From Datnioides undecimradiatus (lineage: Eukaryota > Chordata > Actinopteri > Lobotiformes > Datnioididae): 64,000 bases of DNA. Positions 14,901-27,088 of this stretch are shown one piece after another. The notes beneath the pieces are model-generated. The model worked only from the letters and a program-made list of their open reading frames with translations, did not search any database and was not told the DNA's origin. The stretch covers positions 2,184,501 to 2,248,500 of the forward strand of contig WARS01000026.1 of NCBI GenBank assembly GCA_008933995.1. The letters run 5' to 3'. The first letter of the stretch is position 1; each line of letters begins with the position of its first letter. A program made the position numbers and the translations under genes.

Positions 14901-15209
14901 TCTTAAAGTTCCCAACTGAATTTTCTTTGTTGTGTAGCTTTACATACCGGTGGATGCTCCTGTGTGTATTTTCTGCTTGTTCTCACTACATCTCCTTACA
15001 GCCTGACGTCAGGTTCATGTGACCCATTGGACATCCTGGACGCGATCTGCCGTGTGAAAGTGGGTGAACGTGCGGTGGGTGACAGCACCAGAGCATGTGT
15101 CCCAACACACCAACAGTCAGAGCAGGGCTACCTGAATCTCACCTCCCCATTGGTTCCCCCAGATGCCAAAGGTTCAGAGGAGAGGTCTAATAACAATGAC
15201 CAGGTATGA
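2947..15209 (+). CDS. ccdc30: Coiled-coil domain-containing protein 30-like (27 coding exons)
   Basis: Coding exons: 2947-2961, 3942-4124, 4528-4648, 4951-5141, 5394-5474, 5641-5718, 6197-6353, 6800-6871, 7595-7710, 7797-7915, 8019-8211, 8435-8530, 8888-9016, 9240-9377, 9649-9827, 10002-10269, 10555-10677, 11137-11307, 11584-11793, 12240-12397, 12522-12687, 13277-13398, 13575-13716, 13834-13970, 14339-14456, 14754-14818, 15002-15209. They total 3756 nt, giving 1251 residues with all phases consistent. The first exon codes only MDHDE; the next begins VWAELEQISMRLQEDGLAP. Nearly the whole protein is Leu/Glu/Gln/Lys heptad coiled coil. Residues before about 30 and the last 80 are less helical. 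No catalytic motif or membrane segment is visible. The N-terminal region (EERQRLLW, YVAHIRGLLEDR, SPSEQVAYLLVERATLLE) resembles CCDC30 (DUF4686 family) as I remember it, and CCDC30 and ZNF362 are both on human 1p. Function is poorly known. It could be another long coiled-coil paralogue. The first bases of the 9240 exon are uncertain, because acceptors exist at 9240 and a few bases later. The last exon could be spliced at 15207 instead of ending in TGA. Confidence 0.7.
8322..8333. repeat. Poly-C run in ccdc30 intron 11
   Basis: About a dozen consecutive C residues follow 'ttttgcag' near 8322-8333. This is a simple homopolymer with no other feature, and it is a likely sequencing-length uncertainty. 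Confidence 0.6.
9443..9556 (+). repeat. Teleost SINE/LINE-type 3' tail in ccdc30 intron 14
   Basis: This stretch contains the words 'gtgtaccctcctttc', 'taggctccagcaccccc', 'ctgaaagggacaaag' and a final 'tggatggatgg'. Together they are the hallmark tail of a very common fish retroposon family (tRNA-derived SINEs and their partner LINEs). Only the 3' part is recognisable. The orientation given is that of the tail. Confidence 0.65.
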
Positions 15210-16605
15210 GAGGTGCGAGGTTGTTGCATGTGTATTTACTGTTATATCCACCGCTTCCACCGGAGACAAAAGTCAGATTGACGGAGAAAAATACATGTAG
15301 AATGCAAATAATCTTTATTAAACGCCAGTAATAATGAAAGGGAGCTTCCACTGCAGTTCTGCTCAGGGTGACTTCACTTTTGTAACATAAAGCAGATTCT
15401 TGTTTGGCTTCAAGCTCTGTTATTTGATCCAGGATCACACTGAGGGTGGAAATGGGGGATTTTTAGAAAACATGTGCAAGTGTCAATCAAATATTTATTA
15501 TTACACATTTCAAATGAAAAAGGATGCAATATGAGATTTGATTTGAAAGTTAAACGTGGCACAAAGTTGCTTGTATGCAGAAATGTGTGTGGATACATGT
15601 GGGAAGCTGATCAGTTTGCATCAGCACACCAAAGCAAATCAGAAGGTCTCATTTGGTGTATAGGAAAGATCATCTATTTTATGCCATGGTACAAGATAAG
15701 ACAATGTGAATGTCAAAAAGGCATTTCATGAGGAAGATTTTTAATGAGAATAGTTAAAACTGAGCACTTTATTAAGTTTTACTTGTGTTTACGTTTTGGT
15801 AAAATGTAGCAGCGGAGATACTGATGGGTACAGTATGTATGTAGAACAGTATGTATGTACTTTCCTCATGTTACATTTAATCTTGGCAGTGTTTTTAATG
15901 AAAAAACACCTGTGGTGTTGTATTTTTATGGTTCTACTGTGTCAAAAAGTCTTAAAACACATCAGCATTTTACAAGTTTACTTCTGTCTGTTACGTTGAT
16001 AATGCTGTGGACCCACTTCATGTCTGAAAACAGAGTCTAAATAGTGGGATCCTGTCTGAGATCTGTCACTCCTACTGCTTGTCAGCTGTAGCCAGTCCAG
16101 TATTTACAATGTACAGCTTTGCGTGCAGTTTAAAAACAGCCAAAATGAAAAGCCACAGAATTCCAGGAGCTTTTTTTGTCTATTTTAGGCACCCTGAGCT
16201 GTTTTTTCTTCTTCTTTTTTTTACACTGGTCAACCTCAATGGTTTGCTCCAGGAACGTTCAATCAGAAAGTACTTGCTCTCTCACACAGAGGTATGTGAC
16301 ATAGGAGTAAAATACACATTAACCACTTAATAGAACTATTATTTTGTGTCCATAATGGAGTTGTACACTGTGGAAATGGACGTCTGTTTTGTCTTCAACG
16401 TGCCTGAAATGATGAAGTGTTTAACTTTATCTTGCTGCTGCGTGAATACGTCCAATAACAAAAGCCTATTTGCGACAGACATGTAAACTGAGATCGAATG
16501 GACAAGAAACTTTGGACTTTTGTTGTAACGGTGTAAATACATTTTTAAACATAAAGGTATTTTCATAAATAAAAGCTAATAAATAAACTTAATGCTGGAT
16601 TTTTC
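15210..16605 (+). other. ccdc30: ccdc30-like 3' UTR with clustered poly(A) signals
   Basis: After the TGA at 15207-15209 there is no further coding signal on this strand. AATAAA hexamers lie at 16568-16573, 16578-16583 and 16582-16587, so cleavage would be expected near 16595-16610. The extent of the UTR is inferred from those hexamers. The opposite-strand znf362 transcript appears to end less than 100 bp further right. Confidence 0.5.
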
Positions 16606-16669
16606 TTTCCCCTTCATTTCACTCTCTAAAAAAGACAGATTTGTTGGCAGGTGCAGTTTTTTTTTGTAA

Positions 16670-18799
16670 AAGCAATCGATGAATTTATAACAGTCTGTTT
16701 ATTAAACAAGGTAAAGATACAAAGCTTTTTTTCCTTTTTTTAAACATTGATAACCTTAGTTTAACTTCTCAGTCTTGGCTGTGCATATTTAGTTGTCTAG
16801 AAACTGTATATGAAACCACAATGCAAGACAGGAAAAAGTGTAATAAATCTACGCAATATCTTTTCATAGAGAACATGGGTTAAACAGTTATCATACAGAT
16901 TACAGCTCAGGAACTCCATGCGGAAGAAAAAAAAAATGTTTACACGACTGAATACTGCAGAACACAATACAGAGTAATGGAAATGGGATGATAAAACAGT
17001 TAAGGCTTACATGTAAATAACTGATATAAAACATGAATATTAATAACATACGGGTAGACTAAAATAATTACAGTAAGTTCATACATAAACTTTTACAAAA
17101 CCCAAACGGAACATGTTTATGAAAACTTAAAAATAGGTACTATAAATGAGTAACATGTTTTACAGTACAGCAACATGTACATTTTCCCATTATCTCAAAA
17201 GAGAGAGAGAGAGAGTAAGTTGAAGAGGCAGGGTCTGTTGTTGGCGTAAATGTCTGTCTTCAGGCCAGTGGCTTGAGTAATAAGTTTTTATTCTTTTGAA
17301 AACATACTATATACTGTATATGTATTTTACATTATTCTCAGTTCCATCTCCAACGTTAACGTCTAGCCGTAGCACCTTTTCTGAAGTGCCCTGAAGAATA
17401 CAGGGTACCCTATTAGTACCATCCAGAGGTTAAAGTTACAGTAAAAATACAACAAACAATACTGTGTACGATAAAAGGAATAGTAAAGGAGAAAGAAAAT
17501 AAAATGGAGAAGCATCACCTCCACATGAACTCATAAAATAGACCTATGGAATATGACTTATACTGCAGTTTTATTCCAAATGGGTAAAGCTTATTAAGGA
17601 TTAAAAAAATAATACTTAACTGGGTCAGAGTAGCTGTACAGTAACTTCACATTTTGGTCCAATGATTCCGTTTAAAACTCACCACTTGAGTAAAATTTGA
17701 TTTTAGCTGAGGAGTCTTAGTAGTAGGGCTGAGTCGAGTTGAGCTGGCACTGATACATGTGCAACATATTCAAACCTCTAATACTTAGAGAATAATAATA
17801 AAACAAGAGTCCAAGCTTAGCTGAGCAGAGAAAGTGACACACACTATAACAAGATTGGCTTTCTCTTTAAACCCCAACAAGGTTCATATATGGCACTAGT
17901 TAACGGGGAAGTGAGGAAAACAATGTAAAAAGCAGTGTTTCTTTGATCATATGTTATGATCATAAAAGGTGCCATCAAAGGTGAACATCAAATATGGAGT
18001 GAAAGATTTTGGAAATCAAAAAAAAAACAAAAACCCAAAAAACACATTCATCTTTCTTCCCTTACATGTTGCTCAAATTTTTGCCTCCCACAGTCAATAA
18101 TACAACTCCTCAGTACAATCATTCAGCGTTTGAATTGTCATCTACCGATTGCCTTTCTTCAAATTTAGACGACCCTGTAAATTTGAGTGAAAACAACAAA
18201 AAAAAGCAACAGAAAAAAAGACTGTTTTTTCGGACACAGTCAGTACTCTTAGCTGCCACAAGTAATGCCCTTCGGCATTTTCCATCCAACAAGATTGAAA
18301 CAATTTGAGCCAAAACCACAAGGCCTGAAAGTGCTTTAAGATTATCTTTGGATGTCTCCAGAATACACCCAGCAAAGTTTTTTTTCTACTTTCTCAATTC
18401 TTTATAAGGGCAAATATCATCTGGCACATTTTGGAAAACCATTTCATGGAAGAGGAAAAACAAAAAAACTAAACTAAAACATTTCTGATGGCCAATGCAT
18501 CCGGCAGTTTACATGACGCTTACGAAAGTGCTTATTAAATCTGACGCAAGACATTCTTTGCCACTCGATCCCCCGGACAACATCTAGCTGTATTGTTACA
18601 TTCACAAAATAACGCTGTGCTCATTTTTGACAGACGGCCTGTGTCGAGATGGATGGAGGCAACCTGTTTACTGAATGCTCATGTCAGCTGTCATAATGCT
18701 AATGTAAGCCTTATGTAGATGGCTGTGGGTGCAGGGCCTCATAAGCTCCAGCCTAATGTAGACTCTGAATCCGACCTGCTGCTGAGTGCCCTGCCGAGC
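16670..18799 (-). other. znf362: znf362 3' UTR
   Basis: About 2.1 kb of AT-rich sequence follows the znf362 stop codon (18802-18800 on the minus strand) with no open frame of substance. A minus-strand AATAAA is read as TTTATT at 16698-16703, which places the likely transcript end around 16670-16685. A short (GA)n tract lies near 17200-17215. The extent is inferred from the signal. Confidence 0.5.
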
Positions 18800-21700
18800 T
18801 CAGATGAGGGAGATGCGTATGGGGATGCTGGGGGACTCGGTCCTCTGAGGCGACTGGTGGCTCACTAGGTGCTCCACCACCGTGTGTTTGGACATGTGCT
18901 TCATAAGGTAGGTCTCCTAGAAAAGATGGGGAAACACACCAAAATTGGTAAAAATGAAAGTGCTGTCATCAAAACTTTTTAAATAAAATCTTAATTTGAG
19001 ATAACAGTTGAATTTAACTTGAAGGGTATTTAACTGTCAGTTTATAGGACATGTAGATAGATGTGAAGCACTCATTAAAAACCATTAACAAGGTCCTTTC
19101 AAGGAGAATATCTGCTACACACGCAGACAACAAACAGGAGGCATGCGGTTCACTCACTGAGGTGTATGCCCGGCCACACATGCTACAGCAGTAGGCCTTA
19201 GCGTTTTTGATGGCGTGCGCTGACAAGTGGATCTGCAACGATGCGGAGTCTGAGTAGGCACGGTAGCAGTTAGGACATTTATACGGCTTGTCTTTATTGT
19301 GCTGCCTCTGGTGAGACTGATGGGGGAGAAACACACACAAATGTTAATTAGAACATTTACGATTATATGTCTTTAATACATTTCTCAGTGTGCAGTTGTC
19401 TATCTAGGTGTACAGAAACTGAAAAAAACCCCAAAATCTAGTGTGTGACCAGTCACTGACCTGGAGGTTAGAAAGCTGGGTAAAAGCCTTTTCACATCCG
19501 GGGTGAGCACATTTATACGGCCTATCACCAGTATGGATTCTGTTATAAAAGAAGCAAATCAAGAACGTTTTCAATGACACAAAAAGTTGCTTTTGTATGA
19601 CTTTAATGGGAGCGATTATTCCAGTTGAACAGAGCCCACGACAGATATAGCTCTAACTTCTCGAACCTTTATGCATTTAATATAAAATAGGAGAAATCCC
19701 AAACAGAAAAACAAAAGATGTGGCAAGATTTCATTAATATTCCTCGAATGATATGCAAGACATGTAAACGAATGTAAGCAGACAAATATTCTGCAAGAAA
19801 ACAAAACAAAACTATCAAAGGTGAGATAAAGGTAAAAATGAGTATTCCATGTGTTAGCAGCAGATCCTTGGTGTGTGTTTCTTTCCCCCACACTTACTAT
19901 AGACTTTCTTTGCTGTGCTTTTCACAGCTGGACCAACCTGGTGTGCTGCTGAAGATGTGACAGCTGACGGAACGAGTTCTCGCAGTAGGAGCAGTGGTAG
20001 GGTTTGATCCCCAGGTGGATGCGCAGGTGCTGCGAAAGGTAGGAGGCGTTGGCGAACGTCTTGGAGCAGTGGGGACACTTGTGTGGTTTGGCCTCCGTGT
20101 GGGACTTGGAGTGAATCTGCATCTCTGACTTGGTTAAGAAGGTGAGCGGGCACACTTTGCATCTTGATGACAGAAAAAGAAGACAAAATAGTAGACCATG
20201 ATCAGATCAAGCTGTTTCAGTGAAGTTGAGCCTTAAAGAATATTCCATTCAGCATAGCAGCGCTAATGTTCTAAAGTGTCAAACCATTGCAAAAACCACT
20301 TCAGTCATCCCCAAAGACATAAAAACAAAACAAAAGCAAACAATGGAACACTTCCTACAGACATGCATTGTGCTGACTTCACAAATTAACTCTTTAAAGC
20401 TTCACTTTTGCTACAAGCTTTCATTGTGGAAAAAAAACTACAGAGAATCGACAAAGTCTGGCAGCCCAAAGTCAGACCGTCTATGAAGTGATGTGACTCA
20501 GTGCCTCTGAAAAGTCCTTACCCTCAAAAAACTAAAGAAGAAGGAATCTGACATGTTTTTACAGATGCTAATGGAAGACAAGGATCAACTAAATGTATAC
20601 TGAGTGAAGCATTCATCCTGTCAGGTTACAGATGGGTTCATATTGATGTTTCAGTGAGCAACAGCGCATCTCATCACCTATAGTCTATTTAAACTCGTCT
20701 CAAGCAAATGCCTATTGATCCTGTCCAGACCACAATTAAATCTGTGAGCCGGCTTTGCAAGGCCAGCAAAGTAAAAGGAAATGAAGAAGTAGCGGCTTCA
20801 TGTGTCCAACCTGTAGGTTTTGCCCTCTTTGGGTGCGACAGTGACACAGCCTTGGTCAGCTAGGATGGGGTACGGCACCACCAGCAGAGGACCAGACGGG
20901 TTCTCAGCTTTGATCTTCTTCCGTCCCCGGGGCGCCTTAGGTGGGGGGCCTAAGAGTCCAGCCAGGCCTCCTGCTTTCATGTGGTCCATGCCAGGACCAC
21001 TAGCCAGCCCAGAGATGATGTTCACAGAGGGGGCACCACCCAGACGGTTCTGGCTGCTGGAGGTTGGAGTTGTTGGGGTCAGGGCCTCTGAGGTGCTGTG
21101 GCTGTCAGGTCGGGACGAAGGAGCCAGACCTGTGGAAGTGAAAACTAGAACTGTTTTAACACCTACTACAACACTACATATTACTTGTGTTTATTTTAAT
21201 AACCACATTATTATTTTTGCAACTTCTCACCCCAGACTAAAGATTTACACTTTTGATGATCAGTTCTGAGTGAGCACTGTTTTATATAATAATCAAACCT
21301 TAAATCTTTAGTTGTAAAATCCATCACAGTGAACGCCGAGCCTATATCAATTTTGCCAGTGTTACATGTCATAGACTGTTTCATTAAGTGTCAAAGGTCT
21401 CCTGACTGAGTTTTAAAATGCAAAGAAGTCTGATGGCACGCTGGTAAAAGTAGAAAAAATACATAAAAACAGAGCGGTTTGCAAAACCATGGGGACGAAT
21501 ACATGCGTTGCAGTTAACGGGCTAAAAACTTGAAACGCCACTGGTCGGTTGTTTAACAGCTCAACAAGCCTGGAGTGTCCTCAACATGTGTATCACTTTG
21601 TGGTTAGACCAATACACTGGTTTTATAGCTTGCCGGTTTACCACGTCAGTTGGAAATTCCTTGCGCTAATCTTCAAAAACCCATATCTGTGTACCCTCAC

Positions 21701-22851
21701 CACCAACCATCTGCCTGAAAACCAACAACAGTGTCTCAGTGTTATTCCCTCAGCAGTGCTGGCAGTGCTCAGCCTGCACAACACTCAGTCTCTCTGGTTA
21801 TTTCCCAACTCCAGGCCTCTGAAATAAAATGCACCAACATTCACACTGACTGTTGCAGTAAATTCACTTGATAGCTACAGCATTTCCTCCGTGCTACCTT
21901 TACTATGTGTGAATGCTCAACCCAGGCTACCCAGGAGACAATGGAGGCTGAAGTTCTTGCTGATATTCCCTTGTGTCAATAGAGAGAGACCAGCTGACTG
22001 CAGTACCTGAGCGATGGTTGATCCGGCTAGGTTGCTCGTTGAGCTGTCTCATGTGCCAGTCTTCCCACAGTCCTTTGGCCTTCACTCCTGTCTTATCGTC
22101 CATGTTTCCATCTAGAAGTTGTCAAGTGATGGCATTTTAATTGGTGAATGGTGTCTTGACAGACCTTATACTGTGTTAGGTTCATGCGTGACTACCAGAC
22201 CCTCATTCTGTACCTGGTGCAGAGCTGGAGGCAGGGCGAGCATGCAGAGCAATGTCTGGTTGTCCAGAGCCCTGCGGCTGTGGATGGTGGCCCGGCACCT
22301 GCTGGGGCTGAGGCTTTGGCACTGACATGCCGTGCTGAGCGCTGCCATCCGGGGATGAGGTGGGTACCAGCAGAGGCTGCTGGGAAGGGGTGGAGGTAGG
22401 CGGCAGGTGTAGGGGTCGGATCTTCTCAGCCATCAGCTGTTCCTTGATCTTGTTAATGAGCACCAGGTTATCCAGCTGAAAGGGTTAACGGGTCATGCTC
22501 AACAGAAAACAGCCACCGTGTGTGAATGTCATTCATGCCCCGCCCCCCAAAAAACAACAAAAAAACCCCAAAAAACCCCATCCCAGGACAGAATCACTGA
22601 CCAGCGAACTGTGAACCGTACAAGATCCATATTTTTTTTAAACCTTCAAGAACAAACTGTGATAAATTGTCACCCTGAGAGTTTGTTTCACAGTCGGTCT
22701 AGTGCTGAATGGCCGAAAAGACATTCACACATGGAAACAAATTTAAGGTGGAAATGTCACAGTAATTACATGTTATGAGGTCACTTACCTGGCCAGGCAT
22801 GGATGGCGGTGGCGGCCAGAAATACGGGTTGTTAAATCGAGGCTCTGCCAT
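18800..22851 (-). CDS. znf362: Zinc finger protein 362 (six C2H2 fingers)
   Basis: Coding exons in transcript order: 22851-22789, 22475-22214, 22111-22007, 21129-20811, 20162-19938, 19539-19461, 19316-19158, 18916-18800. They total 1329 nt, giving 442 residues. The start MAEPRFNNPYFWPPPPSMPG followed by LDNLVLINKIKEQLMAEKIR is diagnostic of ZNF362 rather than its paralogue ZNF384. A Pro/Gln/Ser-rich linker and a basic patch (PRGRKKIKAE, about residue 215) precede six C2H2 fingers from about residue 250 to 418. The first finger is CKVC..., the fourth CAHPGCEKAF..., the last CSMCGRAYTS...H...H. The C-terminus ends SPSIPIRISLI, as in the family. It is expected to be a nuclear DNA-binding regulator. 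Human ZNF362 has about a dozen residues upstream of this Met. The acceptor three bases (AG|G) before the ATG would allow such an exon here, but I did not find it. Family length is about 420 aa. Confidence 0.93.
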
Positions 22852-25100
22852 CCTGAAATAAAAATCATTTCATTTAAGTCACATTCAAAATTCAAGTTAT
22901 GCTTAACGAACCGTTATCTCACTACACATGGGTATACAGACACAGAGTTGGCCGGGATCAGAGAGGAGTTTATGATGTTCAGCTGCAAACTGTTATACCA
23001 TGTTCACTTTCATCTAACTTTGCATGGTCTTCCAAGCTTAATCACACATATTTTAGAGCAACGCATCGTGCTCAAACAGCTCCAATTATTCCGCGAGGGC
23101 AGATTTTGTTGTACAGGGCAGATAACAGCAAGTTTGAGCATTTTTTTCAGACCAAAAATAAATGAATTCAGAACAGATTTAAGGACACTATATGTGGGCA
23201 AGTTTCACTGAATAGGAACCTAAATTAGGGGCAACTGGAAGATTTTAATAGAAGGAATATTTTTTTTAGATCTGGCAATCTTATATATTTCCAGTTTGTC
23301 GACTGACAAATAAAAAAGTTATCTTGCTTTTCTATGACAGTTAAGTATCAACGAGGTTGGGTAAATCCTGTAGGGCAAGTGAATGCATGTATATGTTTAC
23401 ACATAGAGGTAAAAGTTAGGTTGTATTTGGGTTTTCAAAACGTAATATATTAAATATGCATTACAAAATGACATTTAAAGTGCGACTTTAACATTTCAAC
23501 ACTTATCTATAAGTTTTGATTCAAGATTCAAAGTGACCTTGGAAACATGTAGTTCGACTGATGCAAGGTCCACTTACTACATTTTTGGGGCTTTCATCCA
23601 CATTTCACAGTCTTCCGTGTTGCCATGGGGATGGCTCAGTTATCATGAGTAACCTCCGTTAGCAGAGGAGTACCATGAGATGCAGCTGAGAAATGTAGTA
23701 AGTGGATCTTGACTTAAAATGTATTAGTCAAATAACTGGATTTAAGATTTTTAAAGATTTTTAATGGTCAGAACTAACCTTGACAATGAAATGCTTAATT
23801 GATGAACATATAATTAAAGTCATGTCCATACACAAAGATGTCATTTTTAACATTGGAGGAACTTGCTGTGGCACATTTGAACCAAAATTCAGTGTGTAAA
23901 TTAGGCCTGCAGTGTCACCTTAAAGTTAACACAGGTCAAACAGCTAAAATGTCACCTAGAAATATTGAGTCACCTTTAAAAACACACGAGTGGCTGAGCC
24001 TCAGCCGTGTGGCTTGGACATTTAGCGCCTCTGCTCCTTTTGTCTGAGAGCGAATTCCTGAAAATAAGTGGACGTCGCTTTAAATTTCCAGATAAACGCA
24101 ATGGGGGGAAAAAAAACTTTGCATTCTTTGACTTTTCGGACGTGTCGGCTGTCTGGGATCACCTCTGGACCCAAACCGATGGAGGCTTTCACGGATCGAG
24201 CCTCCCGGTGCGCCTCAGACATTCTCAGACAGTTTTCTTTAAACATTTCCAGACAAAAGAGAAACAAAAATGGCAGCCTTATTTTTATAAGGCGGGACGC
24301 CATATTCTGCAGACCCCAAAATTTAGGAGCATGAACATCTTGTCGTGAGGACGCTGTTGGGGATGAGAAGCGGCCGACGCGGACACAAAGGTGTGTTTAT
24401 CATGTCAAAGGCATGAATGATTGTTTACGGCGAATTGCAGGTTTGAATAGCCCGGCCTCCCCACCTCTTAAAAAAACTGACACTTCCTACAACAACCATG
24501 CCCTGCAAAAACAGCACGGAAACGGACAAGATGCAGCCTCGACCCAAACACCACACCGATTAAAACAACCGTATCGATGGCGTTGAGGTCAAAACATAAG
24601 CGGCGCACAATGGTCCTGTCTCCCGAAACACGCTGTGCCATCTTAACCAAATTTCACTTTTAGGGCTGCTTTTTTTCACATTCTGCAACTTTTGGACGAA
24701 TCAAATGGCAGCGATTGCATTTTGTGCACAATGCACGCGTTTGGGAGGCTATCGCTTATCAGAGAAATGCACCGCAGTGAAGACACGAGAAGACATGCAC
24801 AAATACCTTGTGTCCTGATTGCAGATATTGTCTTGCGAGTACAGCTATAATATAAAAGGTTGATGTTCTTTCTGCCTGCCTCCAGTCGGACCACCGCTTC
24901 CGGGTCGCTTTGTTCACTTCTGGGTGCCGCTGCAGGCTCAGTACAGTACAGACACAGAGGGAGATATTCTGCTAATGTTGCTTTGGGTTTTTTTACGCGA
25001 TGACCTACTTTATACACGTTTAATGGACAGCGCATGTATGATGAATTTAATAACGTTATTTCAGCGCGTGTTTCGGTGGGATTTAGCCAGTAGATCTGCC
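22852..25100 (-). promoter_or_regulatory. znf362: znf362 5' intron and probable promoter/first-exon zone
   Basis: The first coding exon starts at 22852 after a clean acceptor, so at least one upstream 5' exon must lie further right. CpG-containing, less AT-biased sequence at about 24000-24960 is the best candidate for the first exon and promoter. Minus-strand donor-like sites exist near 23777 and 24803, but none can be chosen with confidence. A probable MITE (23564-23711) lies in this intron. Confidence 0.35.
23564..23711. mobile_element. Small inverted-repeat element (MITE-like) with 21-bp termini
   Basis: The left end, 23564-23584 (caaggtccacttactacattt), and the right end, 23691-23711, are reverse complements with one mismatch over 21 bases. 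They bracket about 106 bp with no open frame. Size and structure fit a non-autonomous DNA transposon. No clear target-site duplication is seen at the borders, so the family is unassigned. Confidence 0.55.
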
Positions 25101-27070
25101 GGAGTAGGAGTGCTCAAATCATGACATAGCAACGCCACAACGTAAAAACAATACCAATACTCCATTACAAAGAAAAGTACAACGTTAAAAATTGCGCTTG
25201 AGTTAATTATTGACAATTAATGTCCCCAAATATAAAAAGAAACTGTGGTTAAATAAGAAAAAATGCCCTTCTGTCAAACTGTTAAATCACTGAAGTTGCT
25301 CAAAGTGATGCTGTCAGGTGTTTTAATCTGCAGCAATGCATCATATTTTCACAAGCTTCATCTATATGCAAGAAAAACCTGAACAGTCAGATAAAAACAG
25401 TGAAGGCAAAGCTATATTATTTCTAAAATGCAGTTCAGGGCAAGAAGAATGGGTTTCAAAACCGTAATGTGTCTATATCCCACATAAGTTTGCAGTTAAA
25501 ATGTACTTTACATATTTAATCTAGTAAAAGCAGCATTGCAATTCAATACTCTTATCAAAGAGAACATGTTAAATCTTAGTTACAAAATAAATATGATACA
25601 GATTCTATAAGCTAGGTATTACAGCTGTCATGTGCTTCAAAAGTTAAGTCTCAAGTTAAGATGTTTATATCAAGGTTAAGTAAAATGATAGTAGCAAAAG
25701 CATACCCCAAACCTGACATAATGTGAAGGTTAAAAGTTAGTTAGATTTGGTTGAGAAGTGATAGTATCTAGGTTACATATGTACAACATAGCTATTGTGG
25801 CAACACATAGTTGAGATAAACCTTCACAGACGTTGCACCGACAGCATTTTAGTGATCATTAACTATGTAGTTTGGACATTGGAAAAAATTTGCTTTTCAA
25901 CCCCAGTTAACCTAGTTTCAACCATAACCATCTTTTACCTGCAAATCAGTGCTAACTGCTGCTCGTTGTTTTTACCTTTGTTCAAATGTTTCATGTGCTT
26001 TTTCTTTCTACCAAACACAACATTTTGCCAGTACCACGCCAGCACTGTCTTCAGTTAATGCATCTGAATATAAGATAATAGTTTGACTTAGTTACATTTT
26101 ATTTCCTGATATTATTTCACTGTTGATACTTTGCTCAACTTGTAAACTCAATTTCCATCTATCATCTAGCTCTTGTGGGAAACAGCTGAAGAAATGAGAT
26201 CCAATCACAGATTCCTGCCTGTTTTAAGAGTTTAAATATTGATTATATTGGAGTAATTACATTAGCCTGTTGTTACACATAATTACTTGCATATGATTTA
26301 TTCCATATAATGCTCATACAGTAGATAATTTTTATATGATAATCAGCATAGGTTCTCACATTTACAAAGAAGTTTTTGAAACTCAGTGGAGTTTTTGTGC
26401 TAGAAATGTTCATTAATTTTAGTGTGTGTGTCGCAATTATTTTTAAATCAGTATTCACTCATATGACCAGGGATTGAGTTGATTGGTCCCCACATCTTAT
26501 ATCTGCCTGCTGTCTCATCTAACTTGGTGTGATGAGGAAAATAAGGGTTGCATTGTTGCCACTAATGTGCCTAATATGTCCAGTGTACCTGCCTTTCCCT
26601 TAGACACACCTCTGCCTCCGCCACCTACTGTATCCGGCTCATCAATTAGTCCTATGTATGTCACCAGTCCTAGTGTATGAACCACATTATTATCAGAGTG
26701 GAAACATAGGAAACAATCAGACAGAGAGACTTGTGTGCTGACGTTACCAACAGCAGTCGTGTCTGTGTGTGTGTGTGTGTGTGGGGTTTTGTGATCTCAC
26801 TGTGTTTCCTGTTTCTCGCACCACTTCTCTGAAGACTCCAAAGAACTGACAACTCTGACCCACGAACACGCACACGCATATGGACAGACTTCTTTTAATA
26901 CTTTATTTGACTCAGCTTTAAAGGAAGTCTACAGATAGTTTAAAGTCAGAATGCCTCATCCTGTTGGTGAATCTAGCTTCGTCACTGCCTCATGATATAT
27001 CATGATAAACTGAAACTGCTTTCTTCCAATGAGCGAATCACTCATATAAAGTTTGTTGTTAAACTTTCTC
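25100..27070. other. Intergenic DNA between znf362 and the TNF receptor gene
   Basis: AT-rich sequence with no supported exon. It separates two head-to-head genes. It contains a (TG)10 run at 26764-26783 and, near its right end, a perfect 14-base palindrome CATGATATATCATG at 26991-27004. That palindrome lies about 85 bp upstream of the receptor start codon. Confidence 0.5.
26764..26783. repeat. (TG)n microsatellite
   Basis: Ten uninterrupted TG units form a simple dinucleotide repeat upstream of the TNF receptor gene. Confidence 0.85.
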
Positions 27071-27088
27071 ATGGTCGACTCCTCCAAC

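Noticed and set aside
18800..22851. ZNF384 as the identity of the zinc-finger gene
   Set aside because: The fingers are nearly identical between paralogues, but the N-terminus (MAEPRFNNPYFWPPPP, LDNLVLINKIKEQLMAEKIR) is that of ZNF362.
26483..26680. Pro/Ser-rich 65-codon open frame between znf362 and the receptor gene
   Set aside because: No splice partners or recognisable family; the length is compatible with chance.
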